A DNA stretch of 64,000 bases. Source: Streptomyces sp. BK239 (GTDB lineage Bacteria > Actinomycetota > Actinomycetes > Streptomycetales > Streptomycetaceae). The position numbers and the translations under genes are program-made. The DNA lies in contig NZ_SHKS01000003.1 in NCBI RefSeq assembly GCF_004217285.1, forward strand, positions 62,001 through 126,000. The letters are read 5' to 3'. How positions within the stretch are numbered: the first letter of the stretch is position 1; the number at the start of each line of letters is the position of its first letter. The notes beneath the pieces were generated by a model. It saw nothing but the letters and a program-made list of their open reading frames with translations. It was not told where the DNA came from and did not search any database. Below, piece after piece: positions 42,335-51,952 of the stretch.

Positions 42335-45300
42335 TCACCGTCGACGTCCGCGCCCGCGGCCACCGCCGGCGCCGTCTCCGCGCTGGTCGTCGCCTGACTC
42401 GTCGTCCTGGTGCGGGCCCAGCAGTTCGTCCGCCAGCGACGGCAGGTCGTCCAGCGGGGTCTCCTCGGCCCAGTCGGACCGCTGACGCCGGCGCGGTGCG
42501 CCCTGTTCGTCGAGCTGCGGCAGCTCGCGCGTGCGGTCCTCGGAGCCGTCCGGCCCGGCGCCCGGGCGCTCGTCGCGGAAGTACCCCGGCGGCACCCGGT
42601 CCGCGGGGCCCTCCCCGCGCACGGGCGGGAGTACGGCCGTCTCGGCGGCGTCCGCGTCCCGCACCGGAGGAAGCTTGGCCGTCTCGTCGGACGCGCCCGC
42701 GGCCCGCGACGGCTGCGGCAGCTCGGTCGTCACCTCGGCGTCGGACGTCGCCTCAGCGGTCCTCGGCGACTGCGGCGAACGCCTGGACCTTCCCGAAGAC
42801 GCCCCGGACGGCTTCCGCGCGGGAGCCGCATCGGCGCCCGGCTCGGGGTCCTTGTCCATCCGCACCCGAGGCAGCACCGCCGTCTCGTCCACCGGCCCGC
42901 CCGAAGCGTTCGTCGGCGTGACCACCGGCGTCGGCACGGTCGCCGCCTCCGGGCCGACCCCGGCCGCCCCGAACGAGGAGGTGGTGGAAGGGGCGGTCGC
43001 CGGGGGCGCGGCCGGCTTCTTCGGGCCGGCCTGCGCCGCCGCGGCGGCCTGCTCGGCGGCCCGCCGGGCCTGCTCCGCCCGCAGCAGCGCGTCCTCGGCC
43101 TTGCGCTGCTTCTCCAGACGCAGTGCCTCGGCCTCGGCACGCAGTCGGGCCTCTTCCTCGGCCTCCCTGCGGCGGCGCTCCTCCTCCGCCTTGCGGCGGG
43201 CCTCCTCCTCGACGCGCGCCTTCTCCTCGGCGAGCAGCCGCACGCGCTCCTCCTCCGCGCGCCGGGCCGCCTCCTCGGCCCGCTGCCGGGCCTCCTCGGC
43301 CTGTCGCTCGGCCTCGCGCCGCTGGGCCTCTTCCAGCTCGCGGCGCTTGCGCTCCTCCTCCTCGGCACGCAGCCGGGCCAGCTGCTCCTGGCGCTCACGC
43401 TCCAGGCGCTCCTCCTCGGCCTTGCGGGCGGCCTCTTCCTCGGCCTTCCTGCGCGCCTCCTCCTCGGCCTTCTTCCGCGCCTCCTCCTGGGCCTTGATCT
43501 CGGCCTCGGACAGCGGCAGCATCCGGTCCAGCCGGGCCCTGACGACCGAGGTGACGGCGTCCGGTTCCTGACCGGCGTCGACGACGAGGTAGCGGCCGGG
43601 GTCGGCGGCGGCCAGCGTGAGGAAACCGGAGCGCACACGCGTGTGGAACTCCGCGGGCTCCGACTCCAGCCGGTCCGGGGCCTCGGTGAAACGCTCGCGG
43701 GCGGTCTCCGGCGAGACGTCCAGCAGGACCGTCAGATGCGGCACCAGCCCGTCGGTCGCCCACCGGGAGATCCGGGCGATCTCGGTCGGGGAGAGGTCGC
43801 GGCCGGCGCCCTGATAGGCGACGGACGAATCGATGTACCGGTCGGTGATCACCACAGCGCCGCGCTCCAGGGCGGGCCGTACGACGGTGTCGACGTGCTC
43901 CGCGCGGTCGGCCGCGTACAGCAGCGCCTCCGCGCGGTGGGACAGGCCCGCGCTCGACACGTCGAGCAGGATCGACCGCAGCCGCTTGCCGACGGGCGTG
44001 GCCCCCGGCTCGCGCGTGAGGACGACCTCGTGGCCCTTGCCCCTGATCCATTCGGCGAGCGCCTCGGCCTGCGTGGACTTGCCCGCGCCGTCGCCGCCCT
44101 CCAGGGCGATGAAGAAACCGTTCGCGGCCGGCGCCTGCACCGGGTCGTCGCCGCCGAGCAGCGCGTCGCGCAGGTCGTGCCGCAGGGGAACACCGGAGCG
44201 GTCGTCGATCTTGGCCAGGACGAGCGCGGCCACCGGCAGCAGCAGCGCGCCCACCAGCATCAACGTGAACGCGGCCCCGCCGTGCGCGAAGACGAACCTG
44301 CCGTTCTCCAGGCGGTGCGGCCCGATCAGCGCGGCCACCACGGGGGCGATCAGCGCGCCCAGCGCGACGACGACCCGCACGACGGCGTGCAGGTGTTCCG
44401 TCGTGCGCGTGCGCCGGTGCTCCTCGGTCTCCTGGTCGAGCAGCGCGTGCCCGATGTTGGCCGCGACGCCCGCGCCGACGCCGGCCAGGACGTCGATCAG
44501 CAGCACGCTGGTGACGTCCGGGACCAGGCCTGCCGCGAGCAGCGCCACGCCGGTGAAGGCGATCGCCAGCGCGAGCAGCCGCCGCCGCGACAGCGACGCC
44601 AGCACCTTCTGCGCCGTACGGATGCCGAGGGCGACCCCTCCGGTCAGCGCGAGGACGAACAGGCCGTAGAGCACCGGGCCGCCGCCCAGGTCCTTGGCGT
44701 GCAGGACCGCCACGGCGACGGCGGCCGCGATCGCCCCGGCCACGGCCGCGCAGGCGAGGATCAGCAGCGGGATGGAGCCGGTGCGGCCCGCGTCGGCGCC
44801 GGTGGCCGTCCGCGGACGGCGCAGCCCTTCGAGGGGCGACCGCGCGCGCGGTGTGCGCGTGCCGGGCAGCTCCAGGAAGACCACGACGGACAGGGAACCC
44901 GCGAACAGACCGCCCGCGACATACGAGGCGAGGGCCGCCTGGTGCTGGTCGAACCAGTCGATCCCGGCGCCCAGCAGGTTGTTGACCAGGGATGCCACGA
45001 GCAGGGCGATCGCGCCCAGCGGGACCGCCATGAAGGTGGTCCGCAGCGACAGCCGGCGCAGCGCGTCCATGTGGTCCGGCAACGGCCGTACCGCCGCGCC
45101 CTCCAGGGGCGGGGCGGGCAGCAGCGCGGGGGCGGCGCTCTCGCGGGCGACCGTCCAGAACCGCTCGGCGACACCGGTCAGGAACACGGTGACGAGCAGC
45201 AGCGCCAGGGCGTCGTCCGGCACCCAGTCGATCCACAGGGGCGCCACCAGGAGCAGGACGGCGCGCAGGCCGTCCGCGCCGACCATGGTCCAGCGGCGGT

Positions 45301-45643
45301 CGAGCGGACCGTCCGGTGAGGTCAGGGAGGTCAGCGGGCCCAGGAGGACCGCGCCGAAGAGGAGGGTGGCGAGGATGCGCACCCCGAAGACCGTCGCCAC
45401 CGCGAACGCCACGCCCCGGTAGCCGCCCCCGAAGGAGCCCTCGGCGACGGCCGCCTGGAGGGCGAGGAGGACGAGGACCAGGAGGGCGAGGGCGTCACCG
45501 ACGCCGCTCACCAACTGCGCGCTCCACAAGCGCTTCAACTGAGGCTGGCGCAACAGAGCGCGGACGGCGCGCTCGCGGGAATCCGCCACCAGGGCCTCGT
45601 CCTGCGCCGGGTGGGGGGCCGTTGGCTGCTCGGCTCGCGTCAT
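42335..45643 (-). CDS. tmk: Thymidylate kinase fused to an MFS-like membrane domain
   Basis: A 1102-residue protein, about five times the length of normal Tmk. Residues 1 to about 510 form a twelve-helix MFS-like membrane region. Residues about 517-730 are a complete thymidylate kinase (P-loop EGGDGAGKST, DRYIDSSVAYQG, and a LID-like region), making dTDP from dTMP. Residues about 735-885 are a highly charged Glu/Ala/Arg coiled coil. The rest is a disordered tail with five T-x-x-L-P motifs (near T921, T972, T988, T1002 and T1038). The fusion is characteristic of Streptomyces. The kinase activity is well supported; the transporter's substrate is unknown. Confidence 0.92.
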   Translation of the reverse strand: MTRAEQPTAPHPAQDEALVADSRERAVRALLRQPQLKRLWSAQLVSGVGDALALLVLVLLALQAAVAEGSFGGGYRGVAFAVATVFGVRILATLLFGAVLLGPLTSLTSPDGPLDRRWTMVGADGLRAVLLLVAPLWIDWVPDDALALLLVTVFLTGVAERFWTVARESAAPALLPAPPLEGAAVRPLPDHMDALRRLSLRTTFMAVPLGAIALLVASLVNNLLGAGIDWFDQHQAALASYVAGGLFAGSLSVVVFLELPGTRTPRARSPLEGLRRPRTATGADAGRTGSIPLLILACAAVAGAIAAAVAVAVLHAKDLGGGPVLYGLFVLALTGGVALGIRTAQKVLASLSRRRLLALAIAFTGVALLAAGLVPDVTSVLLIDVLAGVGAGVAANIGHALLDQETEEHRRTRTTEHLHAVVRVVVALGALIAPVVAALIGPHRLENGRFVFAHGGAAFTLMLVGALLLPVAALVLAKIDDRSGVPLRHDLRDALLGGDDPVQAPAANGFFIALEGGDGAGKSTQAEALAEWIRGKGHEVVLTREPGATPVGKRLRSILLDVSSAGLSHRAEALLYAADRAEHVDTVVRPALERGAVVITDRYIDSSVAYQGAGRDLSPTEIARISRWATDGLVPHLTVLLDVSPETARERFTEAPDRLESEPAEFHTRVRSGFLTLAAADPGRYLVVDAGQEPDAVTSVVRARLDRMLPLSEAEIKAQEEARKKAEEEARRKAEEEAARKAEEERLERERQEQLARLRAEEEERKRRELEEAQRREAERQAEEARQRAEEAARRAEEERVRLLAEEKARVEEEARRKAEEERRRREAEEEARLRAEAEALRLEKQRKAEDALLRAEQARRAAEQAAAAAQAGPKKPAAPPATAPSTTSSFGAAGVGPEAATVPTPVVTPTNASGGPVDETAVLPRVRMDKDPEPGADAAPARKPSGASSGRSRRSPQSPRTAEATSDAEVTTELPQPSRAAGASDETAKLPPVRDADAAETAVLPPVRGEGPADRVPPGYFRDERPGAGPDGSEDRTRELPQLDEQGAPRRRQRSDWAEETPLDDLPSLADELLGPHQDDESGDDQRGDGAGGGRGRGRRR

Positions 45644-45777
45644 GCGTTCAGCCTATCGGGAGCGACTGACAGGCCGGTGGAGCCATCCACACGTACGCAC
45701 ACCCCGACACCGATGTGATGCCGGGGTGTGCATCCCGTGAAGCCGGGTGTGCGTCAGGCGCTTCGGGGAAGGGCGGA

Positions 45778-48615
45778 TCAGTCCTCCGAGGCCGCCTTGG
45801 CCGCCGTCGTCTTCTTGGCGGCCGTCGCGGTCTTCTTCGCCGTCGTCTTCTTCGCGGTGGTCGTCTTGGCCGCGGTCTTCTTGGCGGCCGTCTTCTTGGC
45901 CGGTGCGGCCTTCTTGGCGGTCGTCTTCTTCGCCGTGGCCTTCTTCGCCGTCTTCTTGGCGGGCCCCTTGGCACGCTTCTCGGCGAGCAGCTCGAAGCCG
46001 CGCTCCGGGGTGATCGTCTCGACGCTGTCGCCGGAGCGCAGGGTCGCGTTGGTCTCCCCGTCGGTGACGTACGGCCCGAAGCGACCGTCCTTGACGACGA
46101 CCGGCTTCGCGCTCACCGGGTCCTCGCCGAGCTCCTTCAGCGGCGGCTTGGCGGCTGCCCGCCCCCGCTGCTTGGGCTGGGAGTAGATCTCCAGCGCCTC
46201 TTCGAGGGTGATCGTGAAGAGCTGCTCCTCGGACTGCAGCGAACGCGAGTCCGTCCCCTTCTTCAGGTAGGGGCCGTAGCGGCCGTTCTGCGCGGTGATC
46301 TCCTGGCCCTCGGCGTCGGCGCCGACGACACGCGGCAGGGACATCAGCTTGAGCGCGTCCTCCAGCGTCACCGTGTCCAGGGACATCGTCTTGAACAGGG
46401 ACGCCGTGCGCGGCTTGACGGCGTTCTTCCCGGTCTTCGGGGTGCCCTCGGGGAGCACCTCGGTGACGTACGGACCGTAGCGGCCGTCCTTGGCGATGAT
46501 CTGGTGGCCGGTCTGGGGGTCGGCGCCCAGCTCGAAGTCACCGCTCGGCTTGGCGAGCAGTTCCTCCGCCAGCTCGACGGACAGTTCGTCGGGTGCCAAA
46601 TCCTCGGGGACGTCCGCCCGCTGGTGGTTCTCCGAGTCGCGTTCGCCGCGCTCGATGTAGGGGCCGTAGCGGCCGACCCGCAGCACGATGTCGTTGCCCA
46701 CGGGGAAGGACGACACCTCGCGCGCGTCGATCGCGCCCAGGTCGGTCACCAGCTCCTTGAGGCCGCCGAGGTGGTCCCCGTCGCCGTTGCCGGCGTCGGC
46801 GGCCACGCCCTCGACGGTGCCCTCGCCGAAGTAGAACCGCTTCAGCCACGGCACGGCACGCGCCTCACCGCGCGCGATGCGGTCGAGGTCGTCCTCCATC
46901 TTGGCGGTGAAGTCGTAGTCGACGAGCCGCCCGAAGTGCTTCTCCAGGAGGTTGACCACGGCGAAGGACAGGAAGGACGGCACGAGGGCCGTGCCCTTCT
47001 TGAACACGTATCCGCGGTCGAGGATCGTGCCGATGATCGACGCGTACGTCGACGGGCGGCCGATCTCCCGCTCTTCGAGCTCCTTGACCAGACTGGCCTC
47101 GGTGTAGCGGGCCGGGGGCTTGGTGGCGTGCCCGTCGACCGTGATCTCCTCGGCGCTGAGGGCGTCGCCCTCGCCGACCTGGGGCAGCCGGCGCTCGCGG
47201 TCGTCCAGCTCCGCGTTCGGGTCGTCGGCGCCCTCGACGTACGCCTTCAGGAAGCCGTGGAACGTGATCGTCTTGCCGGAGGCGCTGAACTCGACGTCCC
47301 GGCCGTCGGCCGCCGTGCCGCCGATCTTCACGGTGACGCTGTTGCCGGTGGCGTCCTTCATCTGGGAGGCGACGGTCCGCTTCCAGATCAGCTCGTAGAG
47401 CTTGAACTGGTCGCCGGTCAGGCCCGTCTCGGCGGGGGTGCGGAAACGGTCGCCCGACGGGCGGATCGCCTCGTGCGCCTCCTGCGCGTTCTTGACCTTG
47501 CCGGCGTACGTCCGGGGCTGCGCCGGGAGGTAGTCGGCGCCGTACAGCTGCGTGACCTGGGCGCGGGCGGCCGCCACGGCGGTGTCGCTCAGCGTCGTGG
47601 AGTCCGTACGCATGTACGTGATGTAGCCGTTCTCGTACAGCTTCTGCGCGACCTGCATGGTGGCCTTCGCGCCGAAGCCGAGCTTGCGGCTCGCCTCCTG
47701 CTGCAGCGTCGTCGTACGGAAGGGGGCGTACGGCGAGCGGCGGTAGGGCTTGGACTCGACGGACCGCACGGAGAAGCTGGTGCTCTCCAGGGCGGCGGCG
47801 AGGGCGCGGGCGTTCGCCTCGTCGAGATGGAGGGTGTTGGCGCTCTTGAGTTGTCCCAGGGAGTCGAAGTCGCGGCCCTGCGCGACCCGCCTGCCGTCGA
47901 CGGTCTGCAGGCGGGCGACCAGCGACGACGGGTCCGACGGATCGCCCGCGCGGCCGGTCGCGAAGGTGCCCGTCAGGTCCCAGTACTCAGCGGAACGAAA
48001 GGCGATGCGATCGCGTTCCCGCTCGACGACGAGTCGTGTGGCGACCGACTGGACCCGGCCGGCCGACAGGCGCGGCATGACCTTCTTCCACAGGACCGGC
48101 GAGACCTCGTAGCCGTAGAGGCGGTCGAGGATGCGGCGGGTCTCCTGGGCGTCGACGAGCTTCTGGTTGAGGTCGCGCGGGTTGGCGACGGCCTCGCGGA
48201 TCGCGTCCTTGGTGATCTCGTGGAAGACCATCCGCTTGACGGGGATCGTCGGCTTGAGGACCTCTTGCAGGTGCCAGGCGATGGCCTCGCCCTCGCGGTC
48301 CTCATCGGTGGCGAGGAAGAGCTCGTCGGATTCCTTCAGCAGGTCCTTGAGCTTCTTGACCTGTGCTCTCTTGTCGGCGTTGATCACATAGATCGGCTGG
48401 AAGTCGTGTTCGACGTCCACACCGAGGCGGCGGACCTCGCCGGTGTACTTCTCCGGCACCTCCGCGGCGCCGTTGGGGAGGTCGCGGATGTGCCCGACGC
48501 TCGCCTCGACAACGTATCCAGGGCCGAGATAGCCCTTGATCGTCTTCGCCTTGGCAGGCGACTCGACGATGACGAGTCGGCGGCCGCCCTTCGCGGTCTC
48601 GCTGGTCGGGGACAA
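45778..48615 (-). CDS. topA: DNA topoisomerase I
   Basis: A 945-residue type IA topoisomerase that relaxes negative supercoils. The TOPRIM metal residues are E18 and the DEDRE segment at 104-108; the catalytic Y334 and R336 lie in YITYMRTDST. C-terminal zinc fingers are absent. In their place are four GRYGPY-type repeats and a tail of about 60 residues rich in Lys, Ala and Thr, the Streptomyces-specific end that binds DNA and supports processivity. The start is TTG at 48615 (MSPTSETAKGG), which agrees with the S. coelicolor N-terminus from memory and has GGAGAG upstream; the longer frame is not coding. Confidence 0.95.
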   Translation of the reverse strand: MSPTSETAKGGRRLVIVESPAKAKTIKGYLGPGYVVEASVGHIRDLPNGAAEVPEKYTGEVRRLGVDVEHDFQPIYVINADKRAQVKKLKDLLKESDELFLATDEDREGEAIAWHLQEVLKPTIPVKRMVFHEITKDAIREAVANPRDLNQKLVDAQETRRILDRLYGYEVSPVLWKKVMPRLSAGRVQSVATRLVVERERDRIAFRSAEYWDLTGTFATGRAGDPSDPSSLVARLQTVDGRRVAQGRDFDSLGQLKSANTLHLDEANARALAAALESTSFSVRSVESKPYRRSPYAPFRTTTLQQEASRKLGFGAKATMQVAQKLYENGYITYMRTDSTTLSDTAVAAARAQVTQLYGADYLPAQPRTYAGKVKNAQEAHEAIRPSGDRFRTPAETGLTGDQFKLYELIWKRTVASQMKDATGNSVTVKIGGTAADGRDVEFSASGKTITFHGFLKAYVEGADDPNAELDDRERRLPQVGEGDALSAEEITVDGHATKPPARYTEASLVKELEEREIGRPSTYASIIGTILDRGYVFKKGTALVPSFLSFAVVNLLEKHFGRLVDYDFTAKMEDDLDRIARGEARAVPWLKRFYFGEGTVEGVAADAGNGDGDHLGGLKELVTDLGAIDAREVSSFPVGNDIVLRVGRYGPYIERGERDSENHQRADVPEDLAPDELSVELAEELLAKPSGDFELGADPQTGHQIIAKDGRYGPYVTEVLPEGTPKTGKNAVKPRTASLFKTMSLDTVTLEDALKLMSLPRVVGADAEGQEITAQNGRYGPYLKKGTDSRSLQSEEQLFTITLEEALEIYSQPKQRGRAAAKPPLKELGEDPVSAKPVVVKDGRFGPYVTDGETNATLRSGDSVETITPERGFELLAEKRAKGPAKKTAKKATAKKTTAKKAAPAKKTAAKKTAAKTTTAKKTTAKKTATAAKKTTAAKAASED

Positions 48616-49018
48616 CTTGGCTCTTCTCTCCGGTCGACGCTGGGCCTCCCCAGGCCTTGCTCCCGGGGTCGGGGCCACCCTTTCGTGGCTAGCTCGCCTC
48701 CGGACGCTACAGCCGGCGTCGAGGCGGCGACCGCGAGCGGCCCTCGGGCCCTCTCCGCGTTCGCCGTCCGGACACCGTCGCGTCTCTTCGGCTCGCTTCG
48801 CTGGTGACGCTGCGGAGTGTGACGGTACATCCCGCCCCCGTGTCAAACGGGAAAAGCCCGCAACGGCCACTCGAACGGTAACCCGACTACCGCCATTCCT
48901 GCCGCCCGGAGTGCCGACCGGCACTTTTCCGCCGGACCGGAGGGCGATCTCTCAATTGTCCGTGGAGCCGCTCCCGCGTGATGCCCGCACCGGCTTCCAC
49001 AGGGCCTTCCATGGTGCG
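48616..49018. other. 403-bp intergenic region before topA
   Basis: It holds the topA control region. Open frames here lack family features. A small CGGG-AAAA-CCCG-like hairpin near 48848-48862 could end the transcript of the small membrane protein gene. topA in Streptomyces is supercoiling-sensitive, but I cannot identify the promoter boxes with confidence. Confidence 0.45.
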
Positions 49019-49219
49019 TCAAAGACGACTGAAGCACCATGCCCCGGCGGTCAGCGCGATCACCGCGACGGTGGTGGCGAGGGCGGCCGATGCGACCGGG
49101 TTCACACCCTGCGCCACGGGTTGCCGCTGCCGTACGCGGACCGCCGTCCAGGCCAGCAGACAGCCGCCGAACAGGGCGAACACCGCCCCCGTGAAGATCG
49201 CCGGTCCGCTCTCCGTCAT
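49019..49219 (-). CDS. Small two-helix membrane protein
   Basis: A 66-residue protein, MTESGPAIFTGAVFALFGGCLLAWTA..., with two predicted membrane helices joined by a short basic loop (RVRQRQPVAQG). The ATG at 49219 has GAGGGGGCGC about ten bases upstream. No known family is recognised. It lies between topA and the methyltransferase, on the same strand. Confidence 0.65.
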   Translation of the reverse strand: MTESGPAIFTGAVFALFGGCLLAWTAVRVRQRQPVAQGVNPVASAALATTVAVIALTAGAWCFSRL

Positions 49220-49535
49220 CGTCAGCGCCCCCTCTTCTCCCACCCGCGCGTGGCCCCTTGCCGGGAGACTGACACGCGCGGGCGGCGCCGGAGCGAACCC
49301 GAGGTGAACACCGGGCCGACGGGTGGGGGCGGCGGGGCCGTCGGGGTCGCGGGGCGGGCGCGTGATCTCCGCGACGAGGGCTCCGCCGCGTGTCGGAACC
49401 GACTCGAAATTGTCGCCGCCGCCCTTGATCGGCTGTTCGGTTCCGTTCCGGCAGCCGATTTCGGGCGGGCGTCTGAACGATTCCGATCGCCTGGCGCGTG
49501 GGCGGCGTCCGGCGTTCACGGGTGGGGCGGAGACG
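49220..49535. other. 316-bp gap, nothing recognised
   Basis: Between the small membrane protein and the methyltransferase gene. A frame continuous with the small protein extends through it but has a composition unlike protein. No hairpin or repeat stands out. Confidence 0.45.
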
Positions 49536-51059
49536 TCAGGCGGGCTCCAGGAATCCCTGTTCCACCAGCAGCCGGATCTGCGCGGGGGTGCGGTCTCGCA
49601 GCAGCACCGGGTCCTCGCCGACGAGCTGGGCGATCGCGTCCAGGATGCGGCCCGCGCTGAGCGAGCCGTCGCACACGCCCGCGAAGCCCGCGCCGACGGT
49701 GTCCACCTTGGTGGCCCGGCGCATCCCCCGGTTCTGCCGCAGCACGACGTGCTCCGGATCCTCGGCGCCGGGCAGTCCGACCTGCTCCTGCATGACCTCC
49801 GGGGCCAGCTTGAAGTGCCCGGCGAGCAGCGAGGCGTCGTCGTGCTCGCGCAGATAGTCGACGCGGTCGAAGTGGGCCCGGACGGTGTCGCCGAGGGGCT
49901 GCTCGACCGGGTGCGGCCACTCCTCGACGGTGATGACGGGCTCGGCGGACGCCGTCCTGCGCAGGGTGATCCAGCCGAAGCCGACGGCCTTCACCTTGCG
50001 CGCCTCGAACTCGTCCAGCCAGGCGTCGTAGCGCGCCTGGTACTCCTGCGGGTCGCCCCGGTGGTCACCGGCGTCCCTGAGCCACAGCTCGGCGTACTGC
50101 GTGACGTCCTGCACCTCGCGCTGCACGATCCACGCGTCGCAGCCGCGCGGCACCCACGACCTGATCCTGTCCTGCCAGTCCTCCCCTTCCTCGTGCTGCC
50201 AGTTGGCGAGGAACTGCGCGAACCCGCCCACGTTCAGCCGTTCCCCCGCCTGCTGAACGAGCGAGCGGCACAGATCGTCCCCGCCCATCCCGCCGTCGCG
50301 GTACGTCAGCCGCGCGCCCGGCGAGATGACGAAGGGCGGGTTGGACACGATGAGGTCGAACGTCTCGTCGTCCCGGACCGGCTCGAACAGCGAGCCCTCC
50401 CGCAGGTCGGCCGCCGGCACGCCGGACAGGGCGAGGGTGAGCGCGGTGATGTGCAGCGCGCGCGGGTTGAGGTCGGTCGCCGTCACGCGTGTGGCGTGCT
50501 GGGCGGCGTGCAGTGCCTGGATGCCGGAGCCGGTGCCGAGGTCGAGGGCGGAGGCGACGGGCGTGCGGACGGTGATCCCGGCGAGGGTCGTGGACGCCCC
50601 GCCGACGCCGAGGACGACGCCCTCGTCGCGGTTGCCGATGCCGCCGGCCCCGCCGACCGCGCACCCGAGGTCGGACACGATGAACCAGTCCTCGCCGTCG
50701 GACCCGCCGTAGGGCCGTACGTCCACGGTCGCGGCGACATCGCCGTCGGCCCCGCCCGCCCGCGTCAGCCAGCCGCTCTCCACGCACGCGTGGACGGGCA
50801 GGACGTCCTCCACGCGCGCGTGGGGCACGGGCTGCTGGAGCAGGAACAGGCGGACGAGCGTTTCCAGGGGCGTGTCGCCGCGGGTGGCGCGCAGCGCGGG
50901 CACCGTCTCGCTTCGGGCCAGCGCCGCGTACGCGGGGGCGCCGAGCAGTTCGAGCAGCCCGTCGGCGGTGAAAGAGGCCGCGAGCAGGGCCTCACGCAGC
51001 CGGGCGGCGACGTCGGGGCGCTCGGCGGAGGGCAGCGGGGGCAGGGTGGCTTCACTCAC
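49536..51059 (-). CDS. SAM-dependent methyltransferase (HemK/RlmG-like)
   Basis: A 507-residue two-part protein. The N-terminal region (about residues 1-165) is a family-specific domain. It is followed by a Rossmann methyltransferase with SAM loop LDLGTGSGIQAL, acidic residue ATDLNP, and the NPPF motif in IVSNPPFVISPG, typical of enzymes methylating nitrogen in RNA bases or glutamine side chains. A C-terminal extension of about 150 residues follows. The GTG at 51059 (MSEATLPP) is chosen; no coding character lies before it. The substrate is not known. Confidence 0.85.
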   Translation of the reverse strand: MSEATLPPLPSAERPDVAARLREALLAASFTADGLLELLGAPAYAALARSETVPALRATRGDTPLETLVRLFLLQQPVPHARVEDVLPVHACVESGWLTRAGGADGDVAATVDVRPYGGSDGEDWFIVSDLGCAVGGAGGIGNRDEGVVLGVGGASTTLAGITVRTPVASALDLGTGSGIQALHAAQHATRVTATDLNPRALHITALTLALSGVPAADLREGSLFEPVRDDETFDLIVSNPPFVISPGARLTYRDGGMGGDDLCRSLVQQAGERLNVGGFAQFLANWQHEEGEDWQDRIRSWVPRGCDAWIVQREVQDVTQYAELWLRDAGDHRGDPQEYQARYDAWLDEFEARKVKAVGFGWITLRRTASAEPVITVEEWPHPVEQPLGDTVRAHFDRVDYLREHDDASLLAGHFKLAPEVMQEQVGLPGAEDPEHVVLRQNRGMRRATKVDTVGAGFAGVCDGSLSAGRILDAIAQLVGEDPVLLRDRTPAQIRLLVEQGFLEPA

Positions 51060-51156
51060 GCCCCCATTGTGTCCCGCCCGCCGCCCGTAGGCGGTGCGGC
51101 CCACGCGACCCGCACCGCGTCGTCAGGCCCCCTCGGGCGGGCGAGAGGGCGGCGCG

Positions 51157-51741
51157 TCAGCTGGTCGTGGCGCGGGACGAGGAGGACGCCACCTTCTGGC
51201 AGCTCGGCTGCTGGGCCATGGCGCTCTTCACGTCGCCCTGCTCGAGGTTCTTCAGCGCGGCGTTCCCGCTCTGGCTGAGCTTGCCGAGCCGGGTGGCGAT
51301 GTCCTGAAGGCCGTCGGCGAACTTCGCCTGGTCCTTGGTGTCGAGGCCGTCGACCTGCTTCTTGAGGCCGGCGTACGAGGTGGACAGGCCGTTGAGGGCC
51401 GTCACGGCGTCCTGCTGCTTCTTCTGACCGCCGTCGACGCCGGGCGGCGGACCCGCCTGCTGGACCGCCTGCCCGAGCGCCTTGTAGGCGTCGGACATGT
51501 CCTGGAAGGCCTTGGAGTCGGTCTTCTGGACGTTCACCGGGGCGTTGTCGTCGGTGGCGGCCTTCTTGATCGCGTCGTTGGCCGCGTCGACCTTGGCGTC
51601 CTGGGCGGGCAGCGCGTCGCAGACCTGCTTGGCCCAGGCGTCGAGCTCCTTGTTGCCGTCGTCGCCGCCGCCGCTGCACGCGGACAGCGCCAGTACCAGT
51701 ACCGCACCGCCGGACAGTGCGGCCCCGAGCTTCTTGTTCAC
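51157..51741 (-). CDS. Small secreted lipoprotein
   Basis: A 194-residue lipoprotein. The signal MNKKLGAALSGGAVLVLALSAC predicts lipidation at C22. A short acidic linker and a largely helical domain (rich in Ala, Gln, Lys, Asp; two further cysteines) follow. The GTG at 51741 is preferred because AAGGGG lies ten bases upstream; an ATG at 51759 is possible. The function is unknown. It is followed at 98 bp by the methyltransferase gene. Confidence 0.78.
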   Translation of the reverse strand: MNKKLGAALSGGAVLVLALSACSGGGDDGNKELDAWAKQVCDALPAQDAKVDAANDAIKKAATDDNAPVNVQKTDSKAFQDMSDAYKALGQAVQQAGPPPGVDGGQKKQQDAVTALNGLSTSYAGLKKQVDGLDTKDQAKFADGLQDIATRLGKLSQSGNAALKNLEQGDVKSAMAQQPSCQKVASSSSRATTS

Positions 51742-51952
51742 CGGTTCGGCCCCTTCCATGACTCTCGGCCCCGGAACATACACGCCAACCGGGTGCCTAC
51801 CCCAGAACGAATGTCCGTTATATGGACCGATGAGTCCATTCACACCGGGCGAGAGAAGCCTCACCAGCCGTGCACAGGCACGTCGAAACGGGCAGACGGC
51901 GCGTCAACACGCGCCGTCTGCCCGCCTCTTGAGCCGGGAAACGTGACGGTTG

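Noticed and set aside
42335..45643. tmk fusion as an assembly or annotation error
   Set aside because: The frame is continuous over 3.3 kb, domains follow in order, and such fusions are typical of Streptomyces.
45778..45980. Lysine/alanine-rich low-complexity end of topA as a frameshift or repeat artefact
   Set aside because: This tail is a normal property of Streptomyces TopA.
49320..51278. 651-residue plus-strand frame opposite the methyltransferase
   Set aside because: Antisense shadow of a well-supported gene.
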